From: an uncultured Phocaeicola sp.
GTDB taxonomy: Bacteria; Bacteroidota; Bacteroidia; Bacteroidales; Bacteroidaceae
DNA length: 64,000 bases
NCBI GenBank assembly: GCA_944320885.1
Contig: CALUJE010000007.1
Coordinates: forward strand, 1-64,000
Reading direction: 5' to 3'
A model generated the notes under the pieces. It was not told the origin of the DNA. It searched no databases and saw only the letters and a program-made list of their open reading frames with translations. Shown here one piece after another: positions 32,013-41,432 of this stretch; the first letter of the stretch is position 1; the number at the start of each line of letters is the position of its first letter. Both the position numbers and the translations under genes were made by a program.

Positions 32013-33426
32013 ATGAGGAAAAATTTTAGATTCTTATTAGCCTTTGTAATGTTGTTGACCGGCATTACGGTAATGGCGGAAAACCATGAAAAGCCGAGAG
32101 TGATAGTGTTGACCGATATTGAGAACGAACCGGACGATGCAATGTCATTGGTGCGCTTTCTGACCTATTCGAACCAGTGGGATGTAGAGGGACTGATTGC
32201 AACAACTTCTGTACATCAGAAAAGAGAACTTGCCACATGGCGGATAAAGGAAATTGTAGAAGCATATGGTAAGGTACAACCTAATCTGTTGAAGCATGAA
32301 AGTGGATATCCTACATCAAAATATCTTCTTTCTGTTGTAAAAGAGGGACGTGCAGACTATGGAATGCATGCCGTGGGTAAAGGAATGGACTCGGAAGGAT
32401 CTGACTGGATTATAAAGACAGTAGACAAGAAAGACGAACGTCCGGTATGGGTACTGGTGTGGGGAGGCCCTAACTGTCTGGCACAGGCTTTATGGAAAGT
32501 CAAGGAAACCCGTTCATCTGAAGAAGTAGACGCGTTTGTAAAGAAACTGAGAGTTTATACGATTTCCGATCAGGACGACAGCGGTCCGTGGATAAGAAAG
32601 ACATTCAAAGACCTGTTTTATATTGTAAGTCCCGGATATCATAAGTTTGGAGGTTATCATTATGGAACATGGAGCGGAATAAGCGGTGACAAGTTTCACG
32701 GACGTTTTGCAGGAGCAAACTTCACAATAGTAGACAATCCGTGGTTGGATAAGAATATTCGTTGTAAAGGTCCGTTGGGTGCACAATATCCGTTTATGAA
32801 ATTCCTGATGGAAGGAGACACGCCTACTTTCTTGTATCTGATTGATAACGGACTTGGAAATCCGGAGAAACCCAATTGGGGAAGCTGGGGTGGACGATAT
32901 GAATATTATCAGCCCCGTACGGAACGTTGGTTCATAGAGCCTGAAACCCGTCCGATTTGGACCGACGCTCAGGATGAAGTTATGGGAGTAGACGGCTCAT
33001 GGCATACCAGTAATAAAGCCACGATATGGCGGTGGAGAGAAGCTTTTCAGAATGATTTTGCTGCAAGAATGGATTGGACCATCAATGATTATGAAAATGC
33101 GAATCATCCGCCTGTAGTGAAATTGGCTTCTGCCAGAGAGATAGAGGCAAAGGTTGGCGACCGTGTGGAGCTGAGTGTAGAAGGCAGTTCTGATCCTGAT
33201 GGAAATAAACTTTCTTATGAGTGGTTCTATTATCCGGAAGTAGGAACATTTAATATAGCTACAGCTCGCAAAGGTAATCCGTTGAAGATAGAAGATGCCG
33301 ATAAGGCTAAAGCCTGGTTTATAGTACCGAAAACAGAAAGGAACCATGCATATCATTGTGGCCGTAACAGACAACGGAAAACCGGCCTTGACACGTTATG
33401 AACGTGTAATAGTCAATGTAAAATAG
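32013..33426 (+). pseudogene. DUF1593 protein, disrupted by a one-base frameshift near the end
   Basis: The secreted protein (signal peptide ends T-V-M-A-E) has the DUF1593 layout: an N-terminal nucleoside-hydrolase-like domain starting [17 protein letters not shown] and a C-terminal Ig-like domain starting H-P-P-V-V-K-L. In the main frame translation ends at 33401 with unrelated residues (C-G-R-N-R-Q-R-K). Removing one A from the run at 33330-33333 restores [20 protein letters not shown] to a stop at 33426, the expected final strands. So about 30 residues are replaced. Only the last beta-strands are hit, so partial function is possible. Sequencing error is an alternative. Confidence 0.8.
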
Positions 33427-33525
33427 TAGGATATGAGATAGTGCAGTAAATGCGATGTGTCGGTATAAAGTTGCTTTTTCCGTTGGGAACTTCTTCACTT
33501 AACATTAGTTATAATGCTAAATGTC

Positions 33526-33543
33526 TAAATTTGATTAACTTTG
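33526..33543 (+). promoter_or_regulatory. Promoter -7 region of gpmI
   Basis: Two overlapping candidates, TAAATTTG (33526-33533) and TAACTTTG (33536-33543), match TAnnTTTG. They lie 40-57 bp before the start codon. No clear -33 TTTG is present for either. Confidence 0.5.
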
Positions 33544-33582
33544 CAGCGCAAAAAACAGAACAACTTAAAAAAAGAATAAATT

Positions 33583-35100
33583 ATGGCAAAGAAGGCACTT
33601 TTAATGATTCTTGATGGTTGGGGATGTGGAGACCACAAGAAAGATGATGTAATCTTTAACACACCGACTCCATATTGGGATTCTTTATTGGCTGAGTATC
33701 CACACTCACAGTTACAGGCAAGTGGAGAAAATGTAGGATTACCCGATGGACAGATGGGTAACTCTGAAGTAGGTCACTTGAATATTGGTGCAGGACGCAT
33801 TGTATATCAAGACCTTGTAAAGATTAACCGTGCTTGTGCCGATAACAGCATAATGCAGAACAAGGAAGTGGTTTCTGCTTTCTCTTATGCAAAGGAAAAT
33901 GGTAAGAACATTCATTTCATGGGATTGACTTCAAACGGTGGTGTGCACAGTTCACTGGAGCATTTGTTCAAACTTTGTGATATTGCAAAGGAATACGGAC
34001 TGGAGAACACATTCATCCACTGTTTCATGGATGGACGTGATACCGACCCGAGAAGCGGTAAGGGCTTCATTGAACAGCTTGATGCGCATTGCAAACAATC
34101 TGCCGGAAAGATTGCTTCTATCGTAGGACGCTTCTATGCAATGGACCGTGACAAACGCTGGGAACGTGTAAAAGAAGCTTATGATATGCTGGTAAACGGA
34201 ATTGGTAAGAAAGCTGCAGATATGGTACAGGCTATGCAGGAATCATATGATGCTGATGTTACCGATGAATTTATCAAACCGATTGTAAACGCTAACTTCG
34301 ACGGTACTATCAAGGAAGGTGATGTAGTGATTTTCTTCAATTACCGTAACGACCGTGCCAAAGAGCTTACCGTTGTGCTTACACAGCAGGATATGCCGGA
34401 ACAGGGTATGCATACCATTCCCGGATTGCAATATTACTGCATGACTCCGTACGATGCTTCATTCAAGGGAGTACACATCCTGTTTGATAAGGAAAATGTG
34501 CAGAATACACTGGGTGAGTATCTGGCTGCAAGCGGCAAGAAGCAATTGCATATTGCAGAAACAGAGAAATATGCACACGTAACCTTCTTCTTCAACGGTG
34601 GACGTGAAACTCCGTATGATAACGAAGACCGCATTTTGGTTCCTTCTCCGAAAGTAGCTACCTATGACCTGAAACCGGAAATGAGCGCTTACGAAGTAAA
34701 AGACAAACTGGTGGCTGCCATCAATGAAAACAAATATGATTTCATCGTTGTAAACTATGCTAACGGTGATATGGTAGGACATACAGGAATATACGAAGCT
34801 ATCGAGAAGGCTGTAAAGGCAATCGACGAATGTGTGAAGGATACCGTTGAGGCTGCCAAGGCAAATGACTATGAAGTCATTATCATTGCCGACCACGGAA
34901 ATGCAGACCATGCATTGAATGAAGACGGAACACCGAACACTGCTCACTCTTTGAATCCGGTTCCATTTGTATATGTAACCAAGAATAAGGATGCAAAGGT
35001 TGAAAACGGTGTGCTTGCCGATGTGGCTCCTTCAATTCTTCACATTATGGGCATGGCACAACCTTCAGAAATGACAGGACGTGATTTGATTAAAGACTGA
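33583..35100 (+). CDS. gpmI: 2,3-bisphosphoglycerate-independent phosphoglycerate mutase
   Basis: GpmI interconverts 3- and 2-phosphoglycerate in glycolysis using two Mn ions and a phosphoserine intermediate. The 505-residue protein has the alkaline-phosphatase-like start M-I-L-D-G-W-G, the nucleophile serine in Q-M-G-N-S-E-V-G-H (about residue 63), the D-G-R-D-T-D-P loop, F-F-N-Y-R-N-D-R, and the metal ligands in [12 protein letters not shown] and I-I-A-D-H-G-N-A-D. All catalytic blocks are present and the length is typical. It is a stand-alone gene with its own promoter and a complex 3' hairpin region. Confidence 0.97.
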   Translation: MAKKALLMILDGWGCGDHKKDDVIFNTPTPYWDSLLAEYPHSQLQASGENVGLPDGQMGNSEVGHLNIGAGRIVYQDLVKINRACADNSIMQNKEVVSAFSYAKENGKNIHFMGLTSNGGVHSSLEHLFKLCDIAKEYGLENTFIHCFMDGRDTDPRSGKGFIEQLDAHCKQSAGKIASIVGRFYAMDRDKRWERVKEAYDMLVNGIGKKAADMVQAMQESYDADVTDEFIKPIVNANFDGTIKEGDVVIFFNYRNDRAKELTVVLTQQDMPEQGMHTIPGLQYYCMTPYDASFKGVHILFDKENVQNTLGEYLAASGKKQLHIAETEKYAHVTFFFNGGRETPYDNEDRILVPSPKVATYDLKPEMSAYEVKDKLVAAINENKYDFIVVNYANGDMVGHTGIYEAIEKAVKAIDECVKDTVEAAKANDYEVIIIADHGNADHALNEDGTPNTAHSLNPVPFVYVTKNKDAKVENGVLADVAPSILHIMGMAQPSEMTGRDLIKD

Positions 35101-35114
35101 GAATAATAACAGAT

Positions 35115-35205
35115 AAAGCACGAATTGCACCGTACGGGCACCAGACTCTGGCAATGAAATACCGAAGTTGAAGTGTTGTAACAGGATGCAGTTCGTGCTT
35201 TCTTT
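35115..35205 (+). terminator. Large structured 3' element after gpmI
   Basis: Arms aaagcacgaattgca (35115-35129) and tgcagttcgtgcttt (35187-35201) pair over 15 bp with one G-U. They enclose 57 nt that can form further short stems (ccgtacgg and ccagactctgg), followed by ctttattt. It may be a branched terminator or a small structured RNA placed between gpmI and the DUF3109 gene. Confidence 0.6.
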
Positions 35206-35217
35206 ATTTATAAGATT

Positions 35218-35799
35218 ATGGTTCAGATAGATGATGTAATTGTTGGACTAGACGTATTCCGTGAGAAATTTGTGTGTAACCTTGATGCATGTAAAGGAGA
35301 ATGTTGCATTGAAGGAGATGCCGGAGCTCCGGTAGAACTTGACGAGGTTGAAAAGCTGGAAGAAGTACTTCCGGTAGTTTGGGATGAATTGTCTGCCGAG
35401 GCACGTGAGGTGATAGACCGTCAGGGAGTAGTCTATACTGATGAGGAGGGAGACCTGGTTACTTCTATCGTCAATGGAAAAGACTGCGTATTTACATGCT
35501 ATGACAAGAACGGATGCTGTTACTGTGCCATAGAGAAGGCTTTCCGTGAAGGGAAGACTGATTTCTACAAGCCGGTTTCATGCCATCTGTATCCAATCCG
35601 TATCGGAGATTACGGCCCTTATAAGGCGCTCAACTATCATCGTTGGGATGTTTGCAAGGCTGCAGTGTTGTTAGGCGAAAAGGAGAATGTTCCGGTTTAT
35701 AAGTTTCTGAAAGAACCATTGATCCGTAAGTTCGGAAAAGAATGGTATGAGGAGCTTGAAAATGTAGCGGAAGAGCTTAAGAAACAAGGATATATTTAA
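35218..35799 (+). CDS. DUF3109 family protein (cysteine-rich)
   Basis: This 193-residue cytoplasmic protein belongs to DUF3109, widespread in Bacteroidota and of unknown function. It holds the conserved cysteine pattern C-K-G-E-C-C near residue 26, then C-V-F-T-C and G-C-C-Y-C-A-I-E-K-A near 90-102, and P-V-S-C-H-L-Y-P-I-R near 120. The set of eight or more cysteines resembles the CxxCC metal-binding proteins of the YkgJ group, so a bound zinc or iron-sulfur centre is likely. Its neighbour gpmI gives no functional clue. A strong hairpin 65 bp after the stop ends the transcript. Confidence 0.88.
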   Translation: MVQIDDVIVGLDVFREKFVCNLDACKGECCIEGDAGAPVELDEVEKLEEVLPVVWDELSAEAREVIDRQGVVYTDEEGDLVTSIVNGKDCVFTCYDKNGCCYCAIEKAFREGKTDFYKPVSCHLYPIRIGDYGPYKALNYHRWDVCKAAVLLGEKENVPVYKFLKEPLIRKFGKEWYEELENVAEELKKQGYI

Positions 35800-35864
35800 T
35801 GTGCGGCATTCCTGTGCCGATTATTCCGTAACGGTTCGCCGGCGGATTTATTGTAACAGTATTG

Positions 35865-35926
35865 AATATCAGAAGAGCGGTATATTGTCTTAGTTCAGAT
35901 AAAAATACCGCTCTTCTGATATTTTC
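35865..35926 (+). terminator. Terminator after the DUF3109 gene
   Basis: Perfect 19-bp arms (35865-35883 and 35905-35923; core agaagagcggtat and ataccgctcttct) enclose a 21-nt loop. The right arm runs into tttcgtt. It separates this gene from the GIN-domain gene. Confidence 0.82.
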
Positions 35927-36011
35927 GTTCTTGAAAGTTTCTTCCTTTCATAACTTTTTGTTTACTTTATTCCGCTTATATCGTATCAGTATTCTAATTA
36001 ATTGCATACCT

Positions 36012-36722
36012 ATGAAAAAAACAACAGGAATTGTTGCAGGAGTAATGCTGTTATTCTTATTGCTGGCCGGATGTCGGATGATGGCCGATCATACCAGTCA
36101 GGAAGCTCCCAGCCAGGAGAAAGCGAAGAAGAAGTATTATGTGGCAGCTTTTGATGAGATAGAAATTAATGGAGTGGCCGATGTGGTTTTTTCACAGTCA
36201 AGGAAAGTCGGGATCGAAGTAGAAGGACCGGAAAACTATCTGCCTTATGTGGTGATTGAATCGCATAAGGGGGTACTTGAAGTCAATACGCGCAGTATTG
36301 GAAACAAGCGGGCCGGAAAAGGACTTCAGGTTAAGATTTCAGGGCCGGAACTGAAGCGTGTTGTAAACAGAGGCGTAGGCAATTTCAGAACCAGTTCAGA
36401 CTTGAAGCAGGATTATCTGCAGCTTGACAATTATGGAGTGGGAAGTATGCGCCTGCAACATATTGAGTGTGACCGTCTGGAAGTAAACAGTGCAGGAGTT
36501 GGTAATTTCCGTCTTTCGGGAAAGGCGCGTACGGTACGTTATAAGGCTTCAGGAGTGGGAGATATCAATGCCAAGGAACTGAAAGCCGAGCGCGTTACCC
36601 TGATTCATACGGGAGTGGGAGATATAACCTGCTACGGCAGCCAGCTTGTCGATATCAAGTCGAAAGGAGTAGGCGATATCAAGTATTATGGTAATCCCGA
36701 GCAAGTGAATAAAGCCCGCTGA
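36012..36722 (+). CDS. GIN-domain (DUF2807) lipoprotein
   Basis: This 236-residue lipoprotein has a signal with lipobox L-L-L-A-G-C. From residue 40 the DUF2807 'head GIN' domain follows: F-D-E-I-E-I-N-G-V-A-D-V-V-F-S-Q, then repeated G-V-G-(N/S/D) turns (N-R-G-V-G-N-F, N-Y-G-V-G-S-M, S-A-G-V-G-N-F, A-S-G-V-G-D-I, H-T-G-V-G-D-I, S-K-G-V-G-D-I) about 20 residues apart. This marks a right-handed beta-solenoid. The function is unknown; an envelope role is likely. The ATG at 36012 begins the signal peptide; the open frame further upstream runs through the terminator hairpin and is not coding. Confidence 0.85.
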   Translation: MKKTTGIVAGVMLLFLLLAGCRMMADHTSQEAPSQEKAKKKYYVAAFDEIEINGVADVVFSQSRKVGIEVEGPENYLPYVVIESHKGVLEVNTRSIGNKRAGKGLQVKISGPELKRVVNRGVGNFRTSSDLKQDYLQLDNYGVGSMRLQHIECDRLEVNSAGVGNFRLSGKARTVRYKASGVGDINAKELKAERVTLIHTGVGDITCYGSQLVDIKSKGVGDIKYYGNPEQVNKAR

Positions 36723-36762
36723 TTTATAAAGGAAGATAAGACAACTCTTTATCAATAAAATA

Positions 36763-36813
36763 AAAAGCACTCTTTGTCAGAACATTCATTGTCGGCAAAG
36801 AGTGCTTTTCTTA
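36763..36813. terminator. Bidirectional terminator between the GIN lipoprotein and gyrB
   Basis: Arms aaaagcactctttg (36763-36776) and caaagagtgctttt (36796-36809) pair perfectly with A-rich and T-rich flanks on both sides. It serves both the plus-strand gene ending at 36722 and gyrB ending at 36833. Confidence 0.85.
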
Positions 36814-36832
36814 TTGGATTATCTGTATGCTA

Positions 36833-38809
<1,977 letters not shown>

Positions 38810-38825
38810 TCAAATATATATCGTA

Positions 38826-38833
38826 CAAATTTA
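38826..38833 (-). promoter_or_regulatory. Promoter -7 box for gyrB
   Basis: Read on the minus strand this is TAAATTTG, a match to TAnnTTTG, 28 bp before the start codon. No clear -33 box is present. The AT-rich repeat array begins 70 bp further upstream. Confidence 0.5.
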
Positions 38834-38901
38834 CGAAAAAATATCCAATTGGGGGAAGGTTGGATAGTGAAAAAATATTGTTCGGGATAGCTTTTGGAAC
38901 A

Positions 38902-39030
38902 ATAAGTTATGGCGTTTTTTTTATAGGCCATGTTTTTTTTATTTATATCCGTCTTTTGAAAATTTACAAGTTATAAATGTGAGTTTTACAGGCTATGGAA
39001 AAAATTTTTAAGGCCATCTTTTTGTGGCAG
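38902..39030. repeat. AT-rich phased repeat array, locus 3 of 3
   Basis: Six units start at 38902, 38923, 38945, 38966, 38988 and 39010 (spacing 21, 22, 21, 22, 22). Heads read ataagttatgg, ataggccatg, atatccgtc, acaagttata, acaggctatgg and aaggccatc, each followed by an A/T tract. Heads of the AAGTTAT type and of the GGCCAT type alternate in part, as at 27589. The array lies between the gyrB promoter and the rpsT terminator. Confidence 0.83.
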
Positions 39031-39119
39031 CTTTTAGAAGGTTGCATGATAAGAGGAGAGGAGGGGATGATACGTTATCCGGCAGATGAAAATGCATCTT
39101 TCGGATATTGTGTATATAA

Positions 39120-39154
39120 AAGAAAGAAGGTTGGATCGTCGACAATCCAACCTT
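39120..39154 (-). terminator. Terminator of rpsT
   Basis: Arms aaggttggat (39127-39136) and atccaacctt (39145-39154) pair perfectly around an 8-nt loop containing gtcgac. On the minus strand the stem is followed by ctttctttt. It closes the tRNA-Glu/rpsT transcript. Confidence 0.8.
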
Positions 39155-39187
39155 TCATATTCTAGTTTTGACAAGTTATATGCTTTT

Positions 39188-39442
39188 TCAAGCAAGTCCG
39201 TTGATATGAGCAGACAATTTAGATTTCAAATTAGCAGCTTTATTCTTGTGGATCAAGTTAACTTTTGCCATTTTATCCAATATCTTCTGAACTGAAGGAT
39301 ACATAGCAACAGCTTCAGCTTTATCGCTAATAGAACGAAGTTTTCTAACAGCATTTCTCATGGTCTTGCCATAATATCTGTTGTGAAGTCTTCTTTTCTC
39401 TTCTTGTCTGATTCTTTTGAGTGATGATTTATGATTTGCCAT
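39188..39442 (-). CDS. rpsT: 30S ribosomal protein S20
   Basis: An 84-residue basic protein that binds 16S rRNA. The start [13 protein letters not shown], the long helix with [15 protein letters not shown], and the end [15 protein letters not shown] are standard S20. It lies 43 bp after a tRNA-Glu gene on the same strand, with no promoter in between, so the two probably share a transcript. Confidence 0.97.
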   Translation of the reverse strand: MANHKSSLKRIRQEEKRRLHNRYYGKTMRNAVRKLRSISDKAEAVAMYPSVQKILDKMAKVNLIHKNKAANLKSKLSAHINGLA

Positions 39443-39485
39443 CTCGACTAATCTTTTACTTGTTTTTTAATCCGTTTACTTTTAG

Positions 39486-39557
39486 TAGCCCGTGGGGGAA
39501 TCGAACCCCCCTTTCAAGAATGAAAATCTTGCGTCCTAACCGATAGACGAACGGGCC
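39486..39557 (-). tRNA. tRNA-Glu (anticodon TTC)
   Basis: The minus strand folds into a complete cloverleaf of 72 nt. The acceptor stem pairs GGCCCGT with ACGGGCT, the anticodon stem CAAGA/TCTTG carries loop TTTTCAT with anticodon TTC, and the T-arm is GGGGG-TTCGATT-CCCCC. CCA is not encoded. A consensus promoter lies 65-96 bp upstream. Confidence 0.97.
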
Positions 39558-39621
39558 ATCCTATTGTTTCAAGGCTTTCGCCTTTTTATTTTCGAGAGTC
39601 GTTATCTCTCGTTTGCGGTTG

Positions 39622-39653
39622 CAAATGTAGAGGGTTTTTTTGAGTCTGCCAAA
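39622..39653 (-). promoter_or_regulatory. Promoter of tRNA-Glu and rpsT
   Basis: On the minus strand TTTG (39653-39650) and TACATTTG (39629-39622) are 20 bp apart, a full match to the Bacteroidota consensus. It lies about 65 bp upstream of the tRNA 5' end, giving a leader with two short hairpins. Confidence 0.8.
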
Positions 39654-39887
39654 TGTTTTAGAGAAAAATTTTTCTCCTTTTTGTTGAAAATATGAGAAAA
39701 TAGGGCGTATAATACTGTATAACAGTGCGTTATTTAAAATGCTAACAAAAGTTAAATAAGAAAGGAGAGCGAATTCTTGATTACGATATAATGAAAATAC
39801 GGCTTTTTCGAGGACTTTGTTTTTGTGTCTTTCCTTGTATTTTGGGTTGTTGAATTTGGCTTTTTGAGGGCTTGAAAGTACCGTTTG

Positions 39888-39975
39888 TTGGCAACCAAGG
39901 CTCAGCGTGCTGGCAAGGGAAGCTCAGCAGACTGGCGACCAAGGCCCAGCAGACTGAGCCTTAAGGGTCAGTTTT
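39888..39975. repeat. GC-rich 22-bp repeat array, locus 3 of 3
   Basis: Four direct units start at 39888, 39910, 39932 and 39954, exactly 22 bp apart. They read ttggcaaccaaggctcag, ctggcaagggaagctcag, ctggcgaccaaggcccag and ctgagccttaagggtcag. The third is identical over 18 bp, apart from its first base, to the first unit of locus 2. The array lies about 100 bp upstream of the recO promoter. Confidence 0.88.
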
Positions 39976-40071
39976 CGGTTATACGGGTTACTGCGAACAA
40001 GGGCTCTGAATGCCTTTTCATCGTATGAGAAATAAAGTTTTCACCGATAGAGAAAAAGTATTATTTTTGTT

Positions 40072-40079
40072 TCGCCAAG
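40072..40079 (+). promoter_or_regulatory. Promoter -7 box for recO
   Basis: TATTTTTG matches TAnnTTTG and lies 26 bp before the recO start codon. The -33 partner is not clear. Confidence 0.45.
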
Positions 40080-40105
40080 AATTTTAATGAAGAATCTGGA
40101 AAATT

Positions 40106-40831
40106 ATGTTGCAACGAACCAACGGAATTGTATTACGTACCATAAAATATGCCGATACGTCAATGATTGTAGATGTATATACCGAGCAGCACGGACGTGT
40201 ATCGTATATGGTTACCCTTTCACGTTCCAGGCGGGCGGCTGTACGCAATGTGATGTTCCAGCCTTTCTCGGTTATTGAGTTTGAATCGGATTATCGTCCT
40301 CGTCTGAATCTGCAGCGCATGAAAGATGTGCGCCTGTCATACATCTTTCAGTCTTTACCTTATAATCCGTATAAGTCGGCGGTGGCGTTGTTTCTTTCAG
40401 AATTCCTTTCGTATGTACTGCACGAGGAGATGGAGAATGTACCTCTGTATACTTATCTGCTGAATTCGTTGCAGTGGCTCGACGGGTGTACCGGTACGAC
40501 GGCCAATTTTCATCTGGTTTTTCTGATGCGCTTTTCCCGCTTCATGGGTTTGTATCCGAACCTTGACGATTATCGCGACGGCGACTGTTTCGACCTTCGT
40601 GGTGCCTGTTTCGTGTCGTCTCCTCCTTTTCATCCCGATTATGTACGTCCGGAAGAGGCATCGCGTCTGGGCACGCTGATGCGTATGAATTATGAGACGA
40701 TGCATCTGTTTGCCATGAGTCGTGCGGAGCGCAACCGGTGTCTGGAGATTATTCTGGAGTATTACCGTCTGCATATGCCCGCTTTTCCGGAAATGAAATC
40801 ACTTGAGGTATTGCAGGAACTTTTTGCGTGA
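40106..40831 (+). CDS. recO: DNA repair protein RecO
   Basis: RecO anneals single strands and, with RecR, loads RecA onto SSB-coated DNA in gap repair. The 241-residue protein starts with the OB-fold [30 protein letters not shown], typical of Bacteroidota RecO, and continues with the helical domain ([11 protein letters not shown]). The four-cysteine zinc site of some RecO proteins is not seen; the Cys present (C in D-G-C-T, D-C-F-D, G-A-C-F) are not in a CxxC arrangement. The gene stands alone and converges with yqeY at a shared terminator. Confidence 0.93.
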   Translation: MLQRTNGIVLRTIKYADTSMIVDVYTEQHGRVSYMVTLSRSRRAAVRNVMFQPFSVIEFESDYRPRLNLQRMKDVRLSYIFQSLPYNPYKSAVALFLSEFLSYVLHEEMENVPLYTYLLNSLQWLDGCTGTTANFHLVFLMRFSRFMGLYPNLDDYRDGDCFDLRGACFVSSPPFHPDYVRPEEASRLGTLMRMNYETMHLFAMSRAERNRCLEIILEYYRLHMPAFPEMKSLEVLQELFA

Positions 40832-40877
40832 GATGAGTCTGTGAGAGGGCTTGTTGTCAGTATGGACAGCCTGAAAG

Positions 40878-40932
40878 AAAACCATCCCGAAAGAATGACT
40901 GTATGCAGTTCATAACTTTTCGGGATGGTTTT
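40878..40932. terminator. Bidirectional terminator between recO and yqeY
   Basis: Perfect 15-bp arms (aaaccatcccgaaa with its complement, 40878-40892 and 40918-40932) enclose 25 nt, with A-run and T-run flanks. It ends recO on the plus strand and the division cluster on the minus strand. Confidence 0.85.
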
Positions 40933-40968
40933 AGTATGTTTTCTGCTATGGAAAAGTATGTTTTACTG

Positions 40969-41418
40969 TTATCCGAGCAGTTCTTTTACTTTGGCAGAAA
41001 TGGCGCGTCCTTCAGCCAGTCCGGCAAGTTTCTTGGTAGCTACACCCATTACCTTACCCATGTCTTTGCCGCTGGTTGCACCGGTTTCGGCAATGATTTC
41101 CTTCAATGCAGCCTCAAGTTCGGCTTCGGTCATTTGTTTGGGCAAGTAAGCTTCGAGCACGTTTACTTGTGCAAGTTCGTCTCCTGCCAGGTCTTCACGT
41201 CCCTGTCCTTTATAGATTTCAGCAGAATCTTTTCCTTGTTTAACCAGCTTCTGGATAATTTTCAGAGCATTGTCGTCGGTCAGTGTATCGTTGGCTCCCG
41301 GAGCAGTCTTTGCCTCGAGAAATACTTTCTTTACGTTGCGCAAAGTTTCAAGGCGTACCTTGTCTTTTGCTTTCATTGCTTCTTTGATGTCGTTGCTTAT
41401 CTGATCAAATAAACTCAT
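40969..41418 (-). CDS. GatB/YqeY domain-containing protein
   Basis: A 149-residue helical protein resembling the C-terminal tRNA-binding tail of GatB (M-S-L-F-D-Q-I-S-N-D-I-K-E-A-M-K-A-K-D-K-V-R-L-E-T-L-R and the final G-K-D-M-G-K-V-M-G-V-A). Free-standing YqeY proteins are thought to assist amidotransferase or tRNA handling, but the role is not settled. It follows ftsZ after 14 bp and is the last gene of the division cluster, as is usual in this order. Confidence 0.9.
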   Translation of the reverse strand: MSLFDQISNDIKEAMKAKDKVRLETLRNVKKVFLEAKTAPGANDTLTDDNALKIIQKLVKQGKDSAEIYKGQGREDLAGDELAQVNVLEAYLPKQMTEAELEAALKEIIAETGATSGKDMGKVMGVATKKLAGLAEGRAISAKVKELLG

Positions 41419-41432
41419 AGTTGTAATATGTT

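Larger units (their letters stand above)
39558..40105. other. 548-bp non-coding region between tRNA-Glu and recO
   Basis: It holds the tRNA/rpsT promoter (39622-39653), two small leader hairpins (aaggctttcgcctt at 39572-39585; cgagag/ctctcg at 39593-39611), a GC-rich 22-bp repeat array (39888-39975) and the recO -7 box. The AT-rich stretch 39660-39880 shows nothing recognisable. Confidence 0.6.

Noticed and set aside
35862..36011. N-terminal extension of the GIN-domain lipoprotein
   Set aside because: The extension would be encoded by a terminator hairpin; the lipoprotein signal starts at 36012.
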